This document shows positions 42,274-50,989 of a stretch of DNA of 64,000 nucleotides, piece after piece. The translations under genes and the position numbers were made by a program. The stretch is from the NCBI RefSeq assembly GCF_016862995.1, contig NZ_BOOA01000025.1, positions 44,668 to 108,667 of the forward strand. Direction: 5' to 3'. Each line of letters opens with the position of its first letter. Position 1 is the first letter of the stretch. The notes beneath the pieces are model-generated. The model worked only from the letters and a program-made list of their open reading frames with translations. It did not search any database and was not told the origin of the DNA. The DNA comes from Acrocarpospora phusangensis. Its GTDB lineage: Bacteria > Actinomycetota > Actinomycetes > Streptosporangiales > Streptosporangiaceae.

Positions 42274-43181
42274 GCGCCGCCTGTCCCGCCTGCGGGACGC
42301 TCGTCCTGCTGGGCGAGGCGTACTGCGAGCAGTGCGGTCACGGCCTGGGAGCCGTCGGCTGCACCTCCTGCGGCACTCCGGCGGTCGGGGCCGACGGTTA
42401 CTGCGAGAACTGCGGCATGCTCCAGCCCTCCGGCCGCGACCACGTGGAGATCGAGCTGGAGGTCGGGGCCGGGGTGAGCGACCGCGGCCTGCGGCACAGC
42501 CGCAACGAGGACGCCATGGCGCTGACGGCGGTGAGCACGGCGGCGAACACGGCGGTCGTGGGAGTGGTCTGTGACGGGGTGTCCACCTCGCCGCGCCCGG
42601 AGGAGGCGTCCGAGACCGCCGCCGACACCGCCCTGGCGGCCCTCGCCAAGCAGCTGGAGGAGGGAGCCGACCCCGAGACCGCCACCCGGGAGGCGGTACG
42701 GCTCGCCGCCGAGGCCGTCGCCGCCCTGGCCGAGCCGGGCGAGGACGCGCCCGCCTGCACGTACGTGTCGGCGGTGGCCGGAGGACGGCAGGTCACGATC
42801 GGCTGGGTGGGCGACAGCCGGGCCTACTGGCTCGGATCCGGGTCCGAGGTGCTGACCGGTGACGACGCGACCCCGGGGACGCACCTGCTGACCGCCTGGC
42901 TGGGCGCGGACGCGGGCGAGGTCGTGCCGCACATCCGTACGTTCACGCCGGACGGGCCGGGCGTGGTCCTGCTGTGCAGCGACGGCCTGTGGGGTTACCA
43001 CCCCGAGCCGGCGGCGCTCGCCGCCGTCGCCCTCAACGCCACCCCTCGCGCGGCGGCCCAGCGGCTCGTACGGCTCGCGCTGGAGGCCGGGGGCCACGAC
43101 AACGTAACCGTCCTGGTGATCCCTTTCGGGCAGGGCGAGCAGGCCGAGACCACCGTGGTCTTCCCGAAGGAGCAGCAGTGA
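42270..43181 (+). CDS. Zinc-ribbon PP2C-family protein phosphatase with C-terminal ETTVVF motif
   Basis: A 303-residue protein. Residues 1-50 carry two zinc ribbons (CPACGTLVLLGEAYCEQCG, CTSCGTP and CENCG). The PP2C domain has all main motifs: RHSRNEDAM, CDGVS, GDSRAYW, CSDGLWGY and GGHDNVTV. It should remove phosphates added by the upstream kinase. The tail reads AETTVVFPKEQQ (motif at residues 293-298), resembling the PknG target ETTSVFR in GarA/OdhI. GTG start overlaps the PknG stop (GTGA). Confidence 0.88.
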   Translation: MSAACPACGTLVLLGEAYCEQCGHGLGAVGCTSCGTPAVGADGYCENCGMLQPSGRDHVEIELEVGAGVSDRGLRHSRNEDAMALTAVSTAANTAVVGVVCDGVSTSPRPEEASETAADTALAALAKQLEEGADPETATREAVRLAAEAVAALAEPGEDAPACTYVSAVAGGRQVTIGWVGDSRAYWLGSGSEVLTGDDATPGTHLLTAWLGADAGEVVPHIRTFTPDGPGVVLLCSDGLWGYHPEPAALAAVALNATPRAAAQRLVRLALEAGGHDNVTVLVIPFGQGEQAETTVVFPKEQQ

Positions 43182-44467
43182 CCGACTTCACCTTGCGAGT
43201 GGACCAGAACAAGTACCTTCCCTCGGGAAGCGAGGACGTGCACGCGATCGTCACGGTCGAGGCGAGCGGCCCGATCGAGCGTGCCCCCGCGGTCGAGGCC
43301 GCCGAGGTCATCATCGTCGACACCTCGGGCTCGATGTCGTACGACAAGATCGCCCAGGCGAGGAAGGCCGCGCAGGCCGCCATCGACACCCTCCGCGACG
43401 GCGTGCACTTCGCGGTCGTCGCGGGCACCCACGAAGCCGAGATCGTCTTTCCCGACCGCACGATGCTGGTGCCGGCGACCCCGCAGAGCAGGCGCGCCGC
43501 CAAGGAGGCCGTCGGCCGGCTGGTGGCCGGCGGGGGGACCGCGATGGGCCGGTGGCTGCGCTGCGCGGCCGACCTGTTCAGCGAGTACCAGCGGGCCCAC
43601 CCTGGCGCGATCAAGCACGCCATCCTGCTGACGGACGGCAAGAACGAGTACGAGCGCGCTCCGGAATTCGCCGCGAACCTGTCGTACTGCACGGGGAAGT
43701 TCGTCTGCGACTGCCGTGGTGTGGGCGTCGACTGGGTGGTCGCCGAGCTTCGCCAGATCGCCTCCACCCTGCTCGGCAGCGTGATGGACATCCGGCGGCC
43801 CGAGGACCTGGAGGCCGACTTCCGGGCGATGACCCAGGCGTCGATGGGCAAGACGGTCGCGGACGTGGCGCTGCGCCTGTGGACACCGCGGGCGGCGACG
43901 CTGAACTTCGTCAAGCAGGTGTCGCCGGCGCTGGAGGACCTGACCGGCCGCCGCACCGAGGTGGACGCGCTGACCGGCGACTACCCCACCGGGGCGTGGG
44001 GCGGTGAATCCCGCGAGTACCACATCAGCATGCGGGTGCCCGCCGGGAACGTCGGCCAGGAGATGCGCGCCGGCCTGGTGCGGCTGGTCCTGCCCGATTC
44101 CGGGGAGGTGCTGGCCAAGGGGAACATCCTGGCGCAGTGGAGCGACGACCCCGTCCAGTCGACCCGCATCAACCCCCGGGTGGCCCACTACACCGGCCAG
44201 CAGGAACTCGCCTCGCTCATCCAGGAGGGCCTGCAGGCCCGCTACGAAGGCGACCTGGACACCGCGACCGCCCGGCTCGGCAAGGCCCGCGGCATCGCCG
44301 AGAAGGCCGGCAACGAGGAGACCGCCAAGCTGCTCGACAGGGTGATCGAGGTCGACCCGGAGACGGGAACCGCTCGCCTCCGGCGGAACGTTGACAAGGC
44401 GGACGAGATCGCGCTCGACACGCGGTCGGTCCGCACCGTCCGGATGCGCAAGGACCCGGAGGCCTGA
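43178..44467 (+). CDS. von Willebrand factor A domain protein
   Basis: A 429-residue protein with a vWA domain carrying an intact MIDAS (VDTSGSMSYD) and a second acidic loop (LLTDGKNEYE). The C-terminal ~100 residues are helical (YTGQQELASLIQEGLQARYE). No signal peptide, so it is likely cytoplasmic. The GTG start overlaps the PP2C stop. vWA proteins scaffold metal-dependent complexes; here it might link phosphatase and FHA protein, which is an inference from gene order only. Confidence 0.85.
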   Translation: MTDFTLRVDQNKYLPSGSEDVHAIVTVEASGPIERAPAVEAAEVIIVDTSGSMSYDKIAQARKAAQAAIDTLRDGVHFAVVAGTHEAEIVFPDRTMLVPATPQSRRAAKEAVGRLVAGGGTAMGRWLRCAADLFSEYQRAHPGAIKHAILLTDGKNEYERAPEFAANLSYCTGKFVCDCRGVGVDWVVAELRQIASTLLGSVMDIRRPEDLEADFRAMTQASMGKTVADVALRLWTPRAATLNFVKQVSPALEDLTGRRTEVDALTGDYPTGAWGGESREYHISMRVPAGNVGQEMRAGLVRLVLPDSGEVLAKGNILAQWSDDPVQSTRINPRVAHYTGQQELASLIQEGLQARYEGDLDTATARLGKARGIAEKAGNEETAKLLDRVIEVDPETGTARLRRNVDKADEIALDTRSVRTVRMRKDPEA

Positions 44468-44469
44468 GT

Positions 44470-45114
44470 ATGGCGATCTGTCCGGTAGGGCACGACTCCG
44501 CGGACGAGGAGTACTGCGACGTCTGCGGCGCGCTGCTGGCGGGCACCCCGGCCCCGGCCGCTCCGGCTCCGGTCCCCGGCCAACTGGACGACTGTCCCGA
44601 CTGCGGGACCTCACGCGGCGGCCGATTCTGCGAGAGCTGCGGGTATGACTTCGTCCTCGGCGGCGGGAACCGGGGGACACCGCAGTCCACCCCGTCCACC
44701 CCGTCGGGGCCTGCCTCCGCGTGGGTGGCCGTGATCGCGTCGGACCGTGACCACTACGAGGCGATGATCGCGCAGGGCGGCCCCGACGCGGCCCGCGTCA
44801 CGTTCCCGCCGTACTGCCCGGAGCGGCGGGTGCCCCTGGTCGGGCCCGAGGTCAGGATCGGGCGGCGCAGCCAGTCGCGGGCGCTGGTCCCCGAGATCGA
44901 CCTGGCCGGCCCGCCCGAGGATCCCGGCGTCTCCCACCTGCACGCGGTGCTGCTCGCCCAGGCCGACAGGACATGGCAGCTCGTCGACCCGGGATCCGCC
45001 AACGGAACCCTGCTCAACGGCAAGGCGGTGGAGCACAACGCGCTGCTCCCGCTCGCCGACGGGGACCGCATCCACGTCGGCGCCTGGACCAGCATCACGG
45101 TGCGGAAGGGCTGA
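44470..45114 (+). CDS. Zinc-ribbon FHA-domain protein
   Basis: A 214-residue protein. The N-terminus has two zinc ribbons (CDVCGALL, CPDCGTSRGGRFCESCG), then a Ser/Thr/Pro linker. The C-terminus is an FHA domain (VRIGRRSQSRALVPEI, SHLHAVLL, DPGSANGTLLNG) that binds phosphothreonine. It starts 2 nt after the vWA gene. In mycobacteria PknG acts on the FHA protein GarA; this one lacks the N-terminal ETTS motif but could bind the phosphorylated tail of the PP2C protein. Confidence 0.88.
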   Translation: MAICPVGHDSADEEYCDVCGALLAGTPAPAAPAPVPGQLDDCPDCGTSRGGRFCESCGYDFVLGGGNRGTPQSTPSTPSGPASAWVAVIASDRDHYEAMIAQGGPDAARVTFPPYCPERRVPLVGPEVRIGRRSQSRALVPEIDLAGPPEDPGVSHLHAVLLAQADRTWQLVDPGSANGTLLNGKAVEHNALLPLADGDRIHVGAWTSITVRKG

Positions 45115-45115
45115 G

Positions 45116-46528
45116 ATGGCCGTCGTCGTCCCCGCCACCGGCCCCGCGCCCGCCCCTTCGCCGCCGCGCGCCCCGCGGCTGCGAACGGTTCCCGGGCGGA
45201 TCCGCGCCGGCGCCGGCGCCGCCGTCCTCGCCGTCGGCCTGCTCTCCGCGCTGATGGGCGTGGCCCTGGGACACGCCGGGGACGGGCTGCGGGCGATCGG
45301 GCACACAGCCGGCCCGCAGGTGGTGGCCACCGCCGACCTCTACTTCGCGCTGAGCGACATGGACGCTCAGGTGGCCACCGTGCTGCTGTCCGGCGCCGAG
45401 GGCGGTCCCGGCCGCCAGGCCGCGCTGGACCGCTACGACCAGCGCCGCGCCCAGGCCGACAGCGCCGTGCTGCAGGCCGCCGACCTGGCTCGCGGCGACC
45501 CGACGGGGCAGCTGACCGTTCGCGCCGTACTCGACGGGCTCGGCCGCTACGAGCGGCTCGCGGCGCGTGCCCTGCTCCTGGACGAGCAGTCCCCGCACGC
45601 CGCCGGTCCGCCCTCGCAGCAGGCTCTCGACGTCTACCGCCAGGCCACCGACCTGATGCGGCTGGACCTGCTGCCCAAGGCGTACAACCTCACGCTCGAC
45701 AGCGGAACCGTCGTCAGGCACGCGTACGCGGCCGAGTCGTCCGCCGTGCTGGCGGGCCGGTTCTGGGTGATGCTCGGCGGGGCGGTCGCGCTGGCCGTCC
45801 TGGTCGCGTTGCAGGTCTTCCTGGTCCGCAGGTTCCGCCGGGCGACCAACCCGGCGCTGCTGGCGGCCACCGTCGTCGTCGGCGTGCTCACCGTCGCGGG
45901 AGTGCTCGTCCTGCAGCGGGCGTCCGACGAGATGCGGACGGCCAAGGAGGACGGTTTCGACTCGGTTCTCGTGCTGTCCCGGGCACGCGCGATCGGAAAC
46001 AGCCTGCACGGTGACGAGAGCAGGTATCTGCTCGACCCGCAGCGGGCGGACACCTACGAGCAGGTCTACCTCGACAAGTCGCAGTCGCTGCTCTACGTTC
46101 CCGGCGGGAACCTGGACAAGTACTACGCCGCGGTGGACGAGACCGTCCCCGCTTTCCCCGGCAAGTCGGACTTCCTCGGCTTCTACGGCTCGGAGGCCGA
46201 CCGCGTCACCCTGCCCGGCCAGCGCGAGGCACTGGCCGAGGTACTCAAGCATTACCAGCAGTTCCAGCGTGACGACCGGAAGATGCGGCAGTTCGCCACC
46301 GCGGGCAAGAACAGCGACGCCGTACGGCAGGCCATGGGTACGTCGTTCGGGGTCTACGACGACGCCCTGGTCGAGCTGACCGAACTGCGCCGCCAGGCGT
46401 TCGGCGACGCCGTGGCGGCGGGCGACCGTGCCATCGACGGCTGGAACCTGCTGGTGCCGGGGGCGGCGCTCGCCGCCGCCCTGCTGATCCTGGTCGGCGT
46501 CCGGCCGCGGCTCGCCGAATACCGGTGA
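45116..46528 (+). CDS. glnX: GlnX-like membrane sensor protein
   Basis: A 470-residue protein with four membrane helices (about 33-55, 217-240, 250-270 and 445-463). The first pair brackets a ~160-residue extracytoplasmic helical domain (ATADLYFALSDMDAQVATVL), and the second pair another of similar size. This topology and the position between an FHA gene and a binding-protein gene match GlnX of the mycobacterial GlnH-GlnX-PknG pathway, in which GlnX passes the amino-acid signal from GlnH across the membrane to PknG. Starts 1 nt after the FHA stop. Confidence 0.78.
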   Translation: MAVVVPATGPAPAPSPPRAPRLRTVPGRIRAGAGAAVLAVGLLSALMGVALGHAGDGLRAIGHTAGPQVVATADLYFALSDMDAQVATVLLSGAEGGPGRQAALDRYDQRRAQADSAVLQAADLARGDPTGQLTVRAVLDGLGRYERLAARALLLDEQSPHAAGPPSQQALDVYRQATDLMRLDLLPKAYNLTLDSGTVVRHAYAAESSAVLAGRFWVMLGGAVALAVLVALQVFLVRRFRRATNPALLAATVVVGVLTVAGVLVLQRASDEMRTAKEDGFDSVLVLSRARAIGNSLHGDESRYLLDPQRADTYEQVYLDKSQSLLYVPGGNLDKYYAAVDETVPAFPGKSDFLGFYGSEADRVTLPGQREALAEVLKHYQQFQRDDRKMRQFATAGKNSDAVRQAMGTSFGVYDDALVELTELRRQAFGDAVAAGDRAIDGWNLLVPGAALAAALLILVGVRPRLAEYR

Positions 46529-46541
46529 AGGGAAGATGCTC

Positions 46542-47345
46542 ATGGCCGCGCGGCGTGTGACCGCCTTGGTGCTGGTTGGGGCCGTGGCGCTGCTGTCGGC
46601 GACGGCCTGCGGCGCCGACTCGTCGATCCTCGGCAAGGATTCGCTGGTCATCGGGGTGAAGCCGGACCAGCCCGGGCTGGGCATGAAGAAGGCGGAGGGC
46701 GAGTTCGTCGGTTTCGACGTCGATGTGGCCGCCTACATCGCCGGCAAGCTGGGGAAGAACGCCAGGTTCGTCGAGACGCCCTCGTCCGTGCGGGAGAAGG
46801 TGCTCATGGACGGCTCGGTGGATCTGGTCGTCGCCACCTATTCGATCACTCCGGAACGGAAGACGAAGGTGGCCTTCGGCGGGCCGTACTACGTCGCCCA
46901 CCAGGACACTCTGGTACGGGGCACGGAGAGCGCGGTCGACAATGTGCGTGACCTGAAGGGGCGCAAGCTGTGCCAGGTGACCGGTTCGAACTCCTGGCGC
47001 CGGGTGAAGGAGGAACGCAAGATCGCCGTAAAGCTGGTCGAAGCCGCCTCCTACAGCGAGTGCGTATCCGGTCTGACGGCGGGGAGGGTGGACGCGGTTT
47101 CCACTGACGACCTGATCCTGGCCGGCTTCGCCACCGCCGACCTGAAGATCGTCAACGCCCCGTTCACCGACGAGCGGTACGGCGTGGGCATCCAGGCGGG
47201 GGACCTGGACGGCTGCGAGGCGGTCAACAAGGCCATCACCGAGATGTACCAGGACGGAACCGCCAAGAAGCTCCTGGAGAAGTGGTTCGGCAAGTCCGGC
47301 CTGGCCCTCACTTTCACCGTCCCCCAGTTCGAAGGCTGCGGCTGA
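46542..47345 (+). CDS. glnH: GlnH-like amino-acid-binding lipoprotein
   Basis: A periplasmic-type binding lipoprotein (SBP_bac_3). Signal peptide with lipobox LLSATAC, then the two-lobed fold (LVIGVKPDQPGLG, FVGFDVDVAAYIAGKLG, TYSITPERKTKVAFGGPYY). No permease or ATPase gene follows, which favours a sensing rather than a transport role, as in GlnH-GlnX. I chose ATG 46542, 8 nt after GAAGGGA; ATG 46536 is too close. It ends the operon. Confidence 0.87.
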   Translation: MAARRVTALVLVGAVALLSATACGADSSILGKDSLVIGVKPDQPGLGMKKAEGEFVGFDVDVAAYIAGKLGKNARFVETPSSVREKVLMDGSVDLVVATYSITPERKTKVAFGGPYYVAHQDTLVRGTESAVDNVRDLKGRKLCQVTGSNSWRRVKEERKIAVKLVEAASYSECVSGLTAGRVDAVSTDDLILAGFATADLKIVNAPFTDERYGVGIQAGDLDGCEAVNKAITEMYQDGTAKKLLEKWFGKSGLALTFTVPQFEGCG

Positions 47346-47407
47346 CCTCGCGAACGTCCGGTTGGTGCCGAACGCGGCCAAGGACGCGGACACGGGCGTC
47401 TGTCGAG

Positions 47408-47998
47408 TCATAGCGTTCCCGTGGTGACCGGGTAGGCGTTCTGGAAGGCGAGGCGGGCGTCGGCACCGTCGGCGATCGCGGTGAGCAGGTCGTCCAGTTC
47501 CATGAAGACTTGCCAGGGTGGCGCCTCGCCCGCAAGCCGGTCCACGATGAGCTGCTCCAGGTCTGGTGTGCGCTTGGCCTTCCACACCTTGTCAGCCAGG
47601 CTTACCAGGTGGTCCTCCAGCGTCGTTCCCGGATCGTCCCAGCTTGCATGGGTGCGGGCGAAGCGGGCCAGGCGCTCCGGCACGCCCATGGACAGAAGCA
47701 GGCGGTGGCCGTCGGGCTCGTGCCGCGACCCCGGGCCCGATAGTTCTCCCGGATGGAGGCATTTGCCGATGTCGTGGGTGGCGGCGCCGAACAACACCGC
47801 CTCCGTGTCCACCGCCACTTCGGGGTGGTGCTCGGCCAGCCAGGAGACCAGGTCGAGGGCCGTGTCGTGGACGGCGCGCAAATGCGCTGCCAGGCGGGGC
47901 GGCGCATCCAGCTCGCGTAACAACTCCTCCGCCCGGTGGGGAAGCGGCCGCGGCGGCGATTTTGTGAGGGCCTGGTGGAGCCCTGGTGAAGTGGCCAC
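47408..47998 (-). CDS. HD-domain phosphohydrolase
   Basis: A protein with the HD signature: H (RAVHDTALDLV), the paired HD (GAATHDIGKCLHPGEL) and later conserved D (SLADKVWKAKRT). The family hydrolyses phosphate esters of nucleotides or similar. I took the GTG at 47998 (196 aa), where family-like sequence begins; a longer start at 48124 would add 42 residues without similarity. Weak ribosome sites for both. Confidence 0.75.
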   Translation of the reverse strand: MATSPGLHQALTKSPPRPLPHRAEELLRELDAPPRLAAHLRAVHDTALDLVSWLAEHHPEVAVDTEAVLFGAATHDIGKCLHPGELSGPGSRHEPDGHRLLLSMGVPERLARFARTHASWDDPGTTLEDHLVSLADKVWKAKRTPDLEQLIVDRLAGEAPPWQVFMELDDLLTAIADGADARLAFQNAYPVTTGTL

Positions 47999-48131
47999 GC
48001 TGTCACGATAGGCGGACAGGCGTCCACGAAGGGTCAGCGTACGAGGTCCGGGGGTTGCGGGGATTCGGCCATGGCCACCATAGGCGCAGGGGCTTTGTAC
48101 TGGATTATCTCCGACGTGTCTCACAGGCGGC

Positions 48132-49046
48132 TCAGCCCAGGTAGAAGTCCCTGTGGGCGGCCACGAACGCCTCGATCGTTCGGGCGGGTACGCCCGTCAC
48201 GCGTTCGACGTCGTCGGACGCGGCGTCGTAGCGGTTCTCCTGGTGGAGTCGGATCAAGATGGTGGCGAGGTGTTGCTCAACGTGCGGCGGCAGGCCCGCC
48301 TTGGCGAGCACCTCGGCCCGCCACTGGTCCAGCGGCACATCCACGTAGGACACCGGACGCCCCAGTGCCCGTGAGAAGTCCTCTGCCATCTCGGTCATGT
48401 CGACCATTCGTGGCCCGGCGAGCTCATACGCGTGCCCGACGTGCGGAGCCGGGTCGCGGAGCACGGTGGTGACCACCCGGGCGACGTCCTCCACGGCGAC
48501 CGGCGCTGTGCGCCCGGTGCCGAACGGCAGCGCGATCGTGCCGTTTTCCCGGATCGACCGGGCTGTCAACGTGGTGAACAGCGGATTCTCCAGGAAAACC
48601 GTAGGCCGGATGTGTACCACCGGCTGGCCCGACCATTCGAACACCTGCTCCGCCAGCCAGTGCAGCCGGTGCTGGTGCGACTCCGCCTTGCCAGCGCCGG
48701 TGGCGGCCATCTCCGACACCGCCATCTGCGACATGCCGACCAGAGCATCCAGCTGCCCGCGTTCCCGCGCCACGGTGGCCACCACGGTCGCCGCCAGCAG
48801 ATGGTCCGGCGACACGGGCATCGCGAAGTACATCCGCCCGACGCCCTCCAGCGCGGCCGCGACGTTCTCGGGCCGGGTCAGATCGCCGACGACGACGTCC
48901 GCCCCGAGGGCACGCAACTCGGCCGCGCGCTCGTCGTCGCGGCGGACCATCGCGCGCACTGGCCAGTCCCGCGCCCGAAGCTGCTCGAGCACCGTGCGGC
49001 CCGTGCCACCGGCGCCGGCGATGAGAACAAGGTCGCTGGCAATCAT
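48132..49046 (-). CDS. NmrA-like NAD(P)-binding reductase
   Basis: A 304-residue atypical short-chain dehydrogenase: GAGGTGRTVLEQL for the dinucleotide, DVVVGDLTRPENVAAALEG for the next strand, then a conserved VDMTEMAEDFSRALGRPVSY. Members act as redox sensors or as isoflavone reductase-like enzymes. ATG 49046 follows AAGGAG at correct spacing. The HD gene lies ~8 bp downstream on the same strand, so they may be an operon. Confidence 0.85.
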   Translation of the reverse strand: MIASDLVLIAGAGGTGRTVLEQLRARDWPVRAMVRRDDERAAELRALGADVVVGDLTRPENVAAALEGVGRMYFAMPVSPDHLLAATVVATVARERGQLDALVGMSQMAVSEMAATGAGKAESHQHRLHWLAEQVFEWSGQPVVHIRPTVFLENPLFTTLTARSIRENGTIALPFGTGRTAPVAVEDVARVVTTVLRDPAPHVGHAYELAGPRMVDMTEMAEDFSRALGRPVSYVDVPLDQWRAEVLAKAGLPPHVEQHLATILIRLHQENRYDAASDDVERVTGVPARTIEAFVAAHRDFYLG

Positions 49047-49366
49047 CGGTCGTTCTCCTTCCGAGCCGGCTCGGCCGGGATAGCGCGACTGGTCGAGCGC
49101 CCCGACGTCCACCGAGTAGAACGACTCCCGCCTGCCGGTCCATCCCGGTGCTGGGCGGTCGTTGATCGCGGACACTTCCGGGCAACCTCGATTGCGCCCA
49201 GCCGCAGACGGCCCCAGAGATGGCCATGGCGTTCGCGCGTAAAGGTTTGTCCAAGTCGGACCCGGCCCCCGCATCTAGCCCTGATCTGCGCCTTCGTGAC
49301 CTGCCGGTGGGGGTGCCGGGAGGTCGCTGAGCCATGGCTGGGCGGATCTGATCTGCGGGCTTGACT
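49047..49366. other. Intergenic region containing a third, diverged att-side copy
   Basis: No gene seen. At 49271-49307, 32 of 37 bases match the sequence across the right AICE junction (37669-37705), beginning GCATCTAGCCC. A hairpin in the same place (GACCT and CCGG arms, 49298-49325) corresponds to the terminator at 37695-37725. About 66 bp upstream, CAGACGGCCCCAG resembles the integrase arm sites. The segment looks like a relic junction. Confidence 0.6.
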
Positions 49367-50197
49367 ATGACGCTGCGTCAACCCTTCATGCTGGCCGGCA
49401 TGAGCATCCCTCCAGCGACAGATCAGGCCCAGGGACCCGCGATTCATGTGCAGGGCTTGGAGAAGGCGTACAAGGAACTGCGTGTGTTGCGCGGTGTGGA
49501 CTTCGAGGTGGCGCGGGGCAGCATTTTCGCTCTGCTCGGCTCGAACGGGGCGGGCAAGACCACGGTGGTGAAGATCCTTTCCACGCTGCTCAAGGCCGAT
49601 GCGGGGGCTGCCCGGGTCAACGGTTTCGATGTCGTGACGGAGGCCGCCGGCGTACGCGAGTCCATCAGTCTCACGGGGCAGTTCGCGGCGGTCGACGGGA
49701 TCCTGAGCGGGCGGGAGAACCTCGTTCTGATCGCCAGGTTGTGGCATCTCAAGGATCCGGGTGGGATCGCGGACGAGCTGCTGAGGCGCTTCGCGCTGAC
49801 CGAGGCGGGCAACCGGAAGGTGGCGACGTACTCCGGTGGGATGCGGCGTCGTCTGGACATCGCCATGAGTCTCGTCGGGAATCCGCCGGTCATCTTTCTC
49901 GACGAGCCGACGGCCGGGCTGGATCCGCAGGCGCGCGCCGAGGTGTGGCAGGCCGTCAAGGAGCTCGCCCAGGGCGGCACGACTGTGCTGCTCACCACGC
50001 AGTACCTGGATGAGGCCGAGCAGTTCGCCGACCGGATCGCGATCCTCCACGAGGGCCGGATCATCGTCAACGGCACTCTGGCCGAACTCAAGCAGCTGTT
50101 GCCGCCCGCCAAGGTCGAATACGTCGAGAAGCAGCCCTCCCTCGAGGACGTCTTCTTCGCGGTCGTGGGCCATGCCGGCGAAGACGACAAGGAATAG
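49367..50197 (+). CDS. ABC exporter ATPase, DrrA type
   Basis: About 276 residues: Walker A LLGSNGAGKTTVVK, signature YSGGMRRRLDIA, Walker B VIFLDEPTAGLDP, and the DrrA-type C-terminus (LEDVFFAVVG). It drives a drug or lipid export permease encoded next. The start is uncertain: ATG 49367 or 49400, none with a convincing ribosome site. The following permease starts 10 nt after the stop. Confidence 0.88.
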   Translation: MTLRQPFMLAGMSIPPATDQAQGPAIHVQGLEKAYKELRVLRGVDFEVARGSIFALLGSNGAGKTTVVKILSTLLKADAGAARVNGFDVVTEAAGVRESISLTGQFAAVDGILSGRENLVLIARLWHLKDPGGIADELLRRFALTEAGNRKVATYSGGMRRRLDIAMSLVGNPPVIFLDEPTAGLDPQARAEVWQAVKELAQGGTTVLLTTQYLDEAEQFADRIAILHEGRIIVNGTLAELKQLLPPAKVEYVEKQPSLEDVFFAVVGHAGEDDKE

Positions 50198-50207
50198 GGG
50201 AACGAGA

Positions 50208-50969
50208 ATGGCCACGCATTTCCTGGGCGATACCGTCGTGCTCACCGGACGGACCATGCGTCACGTCACGCGCAGCCTGGACACCATCATCACGACCGCG
50301 ATCACGCCGATCGTCATGATGCTGCTGTTCGCCTACGTGTTCGGCGGCGCGATCGACACCGGGCCGGTCTCGTACGTGACCTACATGCTTCCGGGCATCC
50401 TGCTCATCACCATCGCGTCGGGCATCGCGTACACGGCATTGAGGCTCATGATGGACATGCAGGGCGGGCTCTTCGAGCGATTCCAGTCCATGCCGATCGC
50501 ACGGTCGTCCGTGCTGTGGGCGCACGTGCTGACCTCGCTGGCCGCCAATGTGATCTCGCTCGTGGTGGTCGTCGGGGTCGCGCTGCTCATGGGCTTCCGC
50601 TCGGGCGCCGGATTGCCGGCCTGGCTCGGGGTCGCCGGCATCCTCGTCCTGTTCACCCTGGCGTTGACGTGGCTCGCCGTCATCGCCGGGCTCACCGCGA
50701 AGAGCGTGGACGGCGGGAGCGCGTTCTCCTACCCGCTCGTCTTCCTGCCGTTCATCAGCTCGGCCTTCGTGCCCACCGACACCATGCCCGGCCCCGTACG
50801 CGCCTTCGCCGAACACCAGCCGGTCACCTCCATCGTCAACACGATCCGCGACCTGCTCACCCGGCAACCGGTCGGCACCGAAATCTGGACCGCCCTCGCC
50901 TGGTGCGCCGGCATCCTCGTCGTCGCCTACATCTTCGCCGGCATCGCCTACCGTCGAAGGATCTCCTGA
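50208..50969 (+). CDS. ABC-2 type export permease, DrrB type
   Basis: A 253-residue permease with six membrane helices (first ITTAITPIVMMLLFAYVFGG). The ABC-2 signature region reads FLPFISSAFVPTDTMPGPVR, followed by the helix-capping LPAW segments. Together with the ATPase it forms a two-gene exporter of the daunorubicin-resistance class; the substrate cannot be stated. GGGGAACGAG precedes the ATG. Confidence 0.88.
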   Translation: MATHFLGDTVVLTGRTMRHVTRSLDTIITTAITPIVMMLLFAYVFGGAIDTGPVSYVTYMLPGILLITIASGIAYTALRLMMDMQGGLFERFQSMPIARSSVLWAHVLTSLAANVISLVVVVGVALLMGFRSGAGLPAWLGVAGILVLFTLALTWLAVIAGLTAKSVDGGSAFSYPLVFLPFISSAFVPTDTMPGPVRAFAEHQPVTSIVNTIRDLLTRQPVGTEIWTALAWCAGILVVAYIFAGIAYRRRIS

Positions 50970-50989
50970 GTCGAGGGCAGGATCAGAGC

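Noticed and set aside
46536..47345. Complete amino-acid ABC importer
   Set aside because: No permease or ATPase gene follows the binding lipoprotein; the context is PknG signalling.
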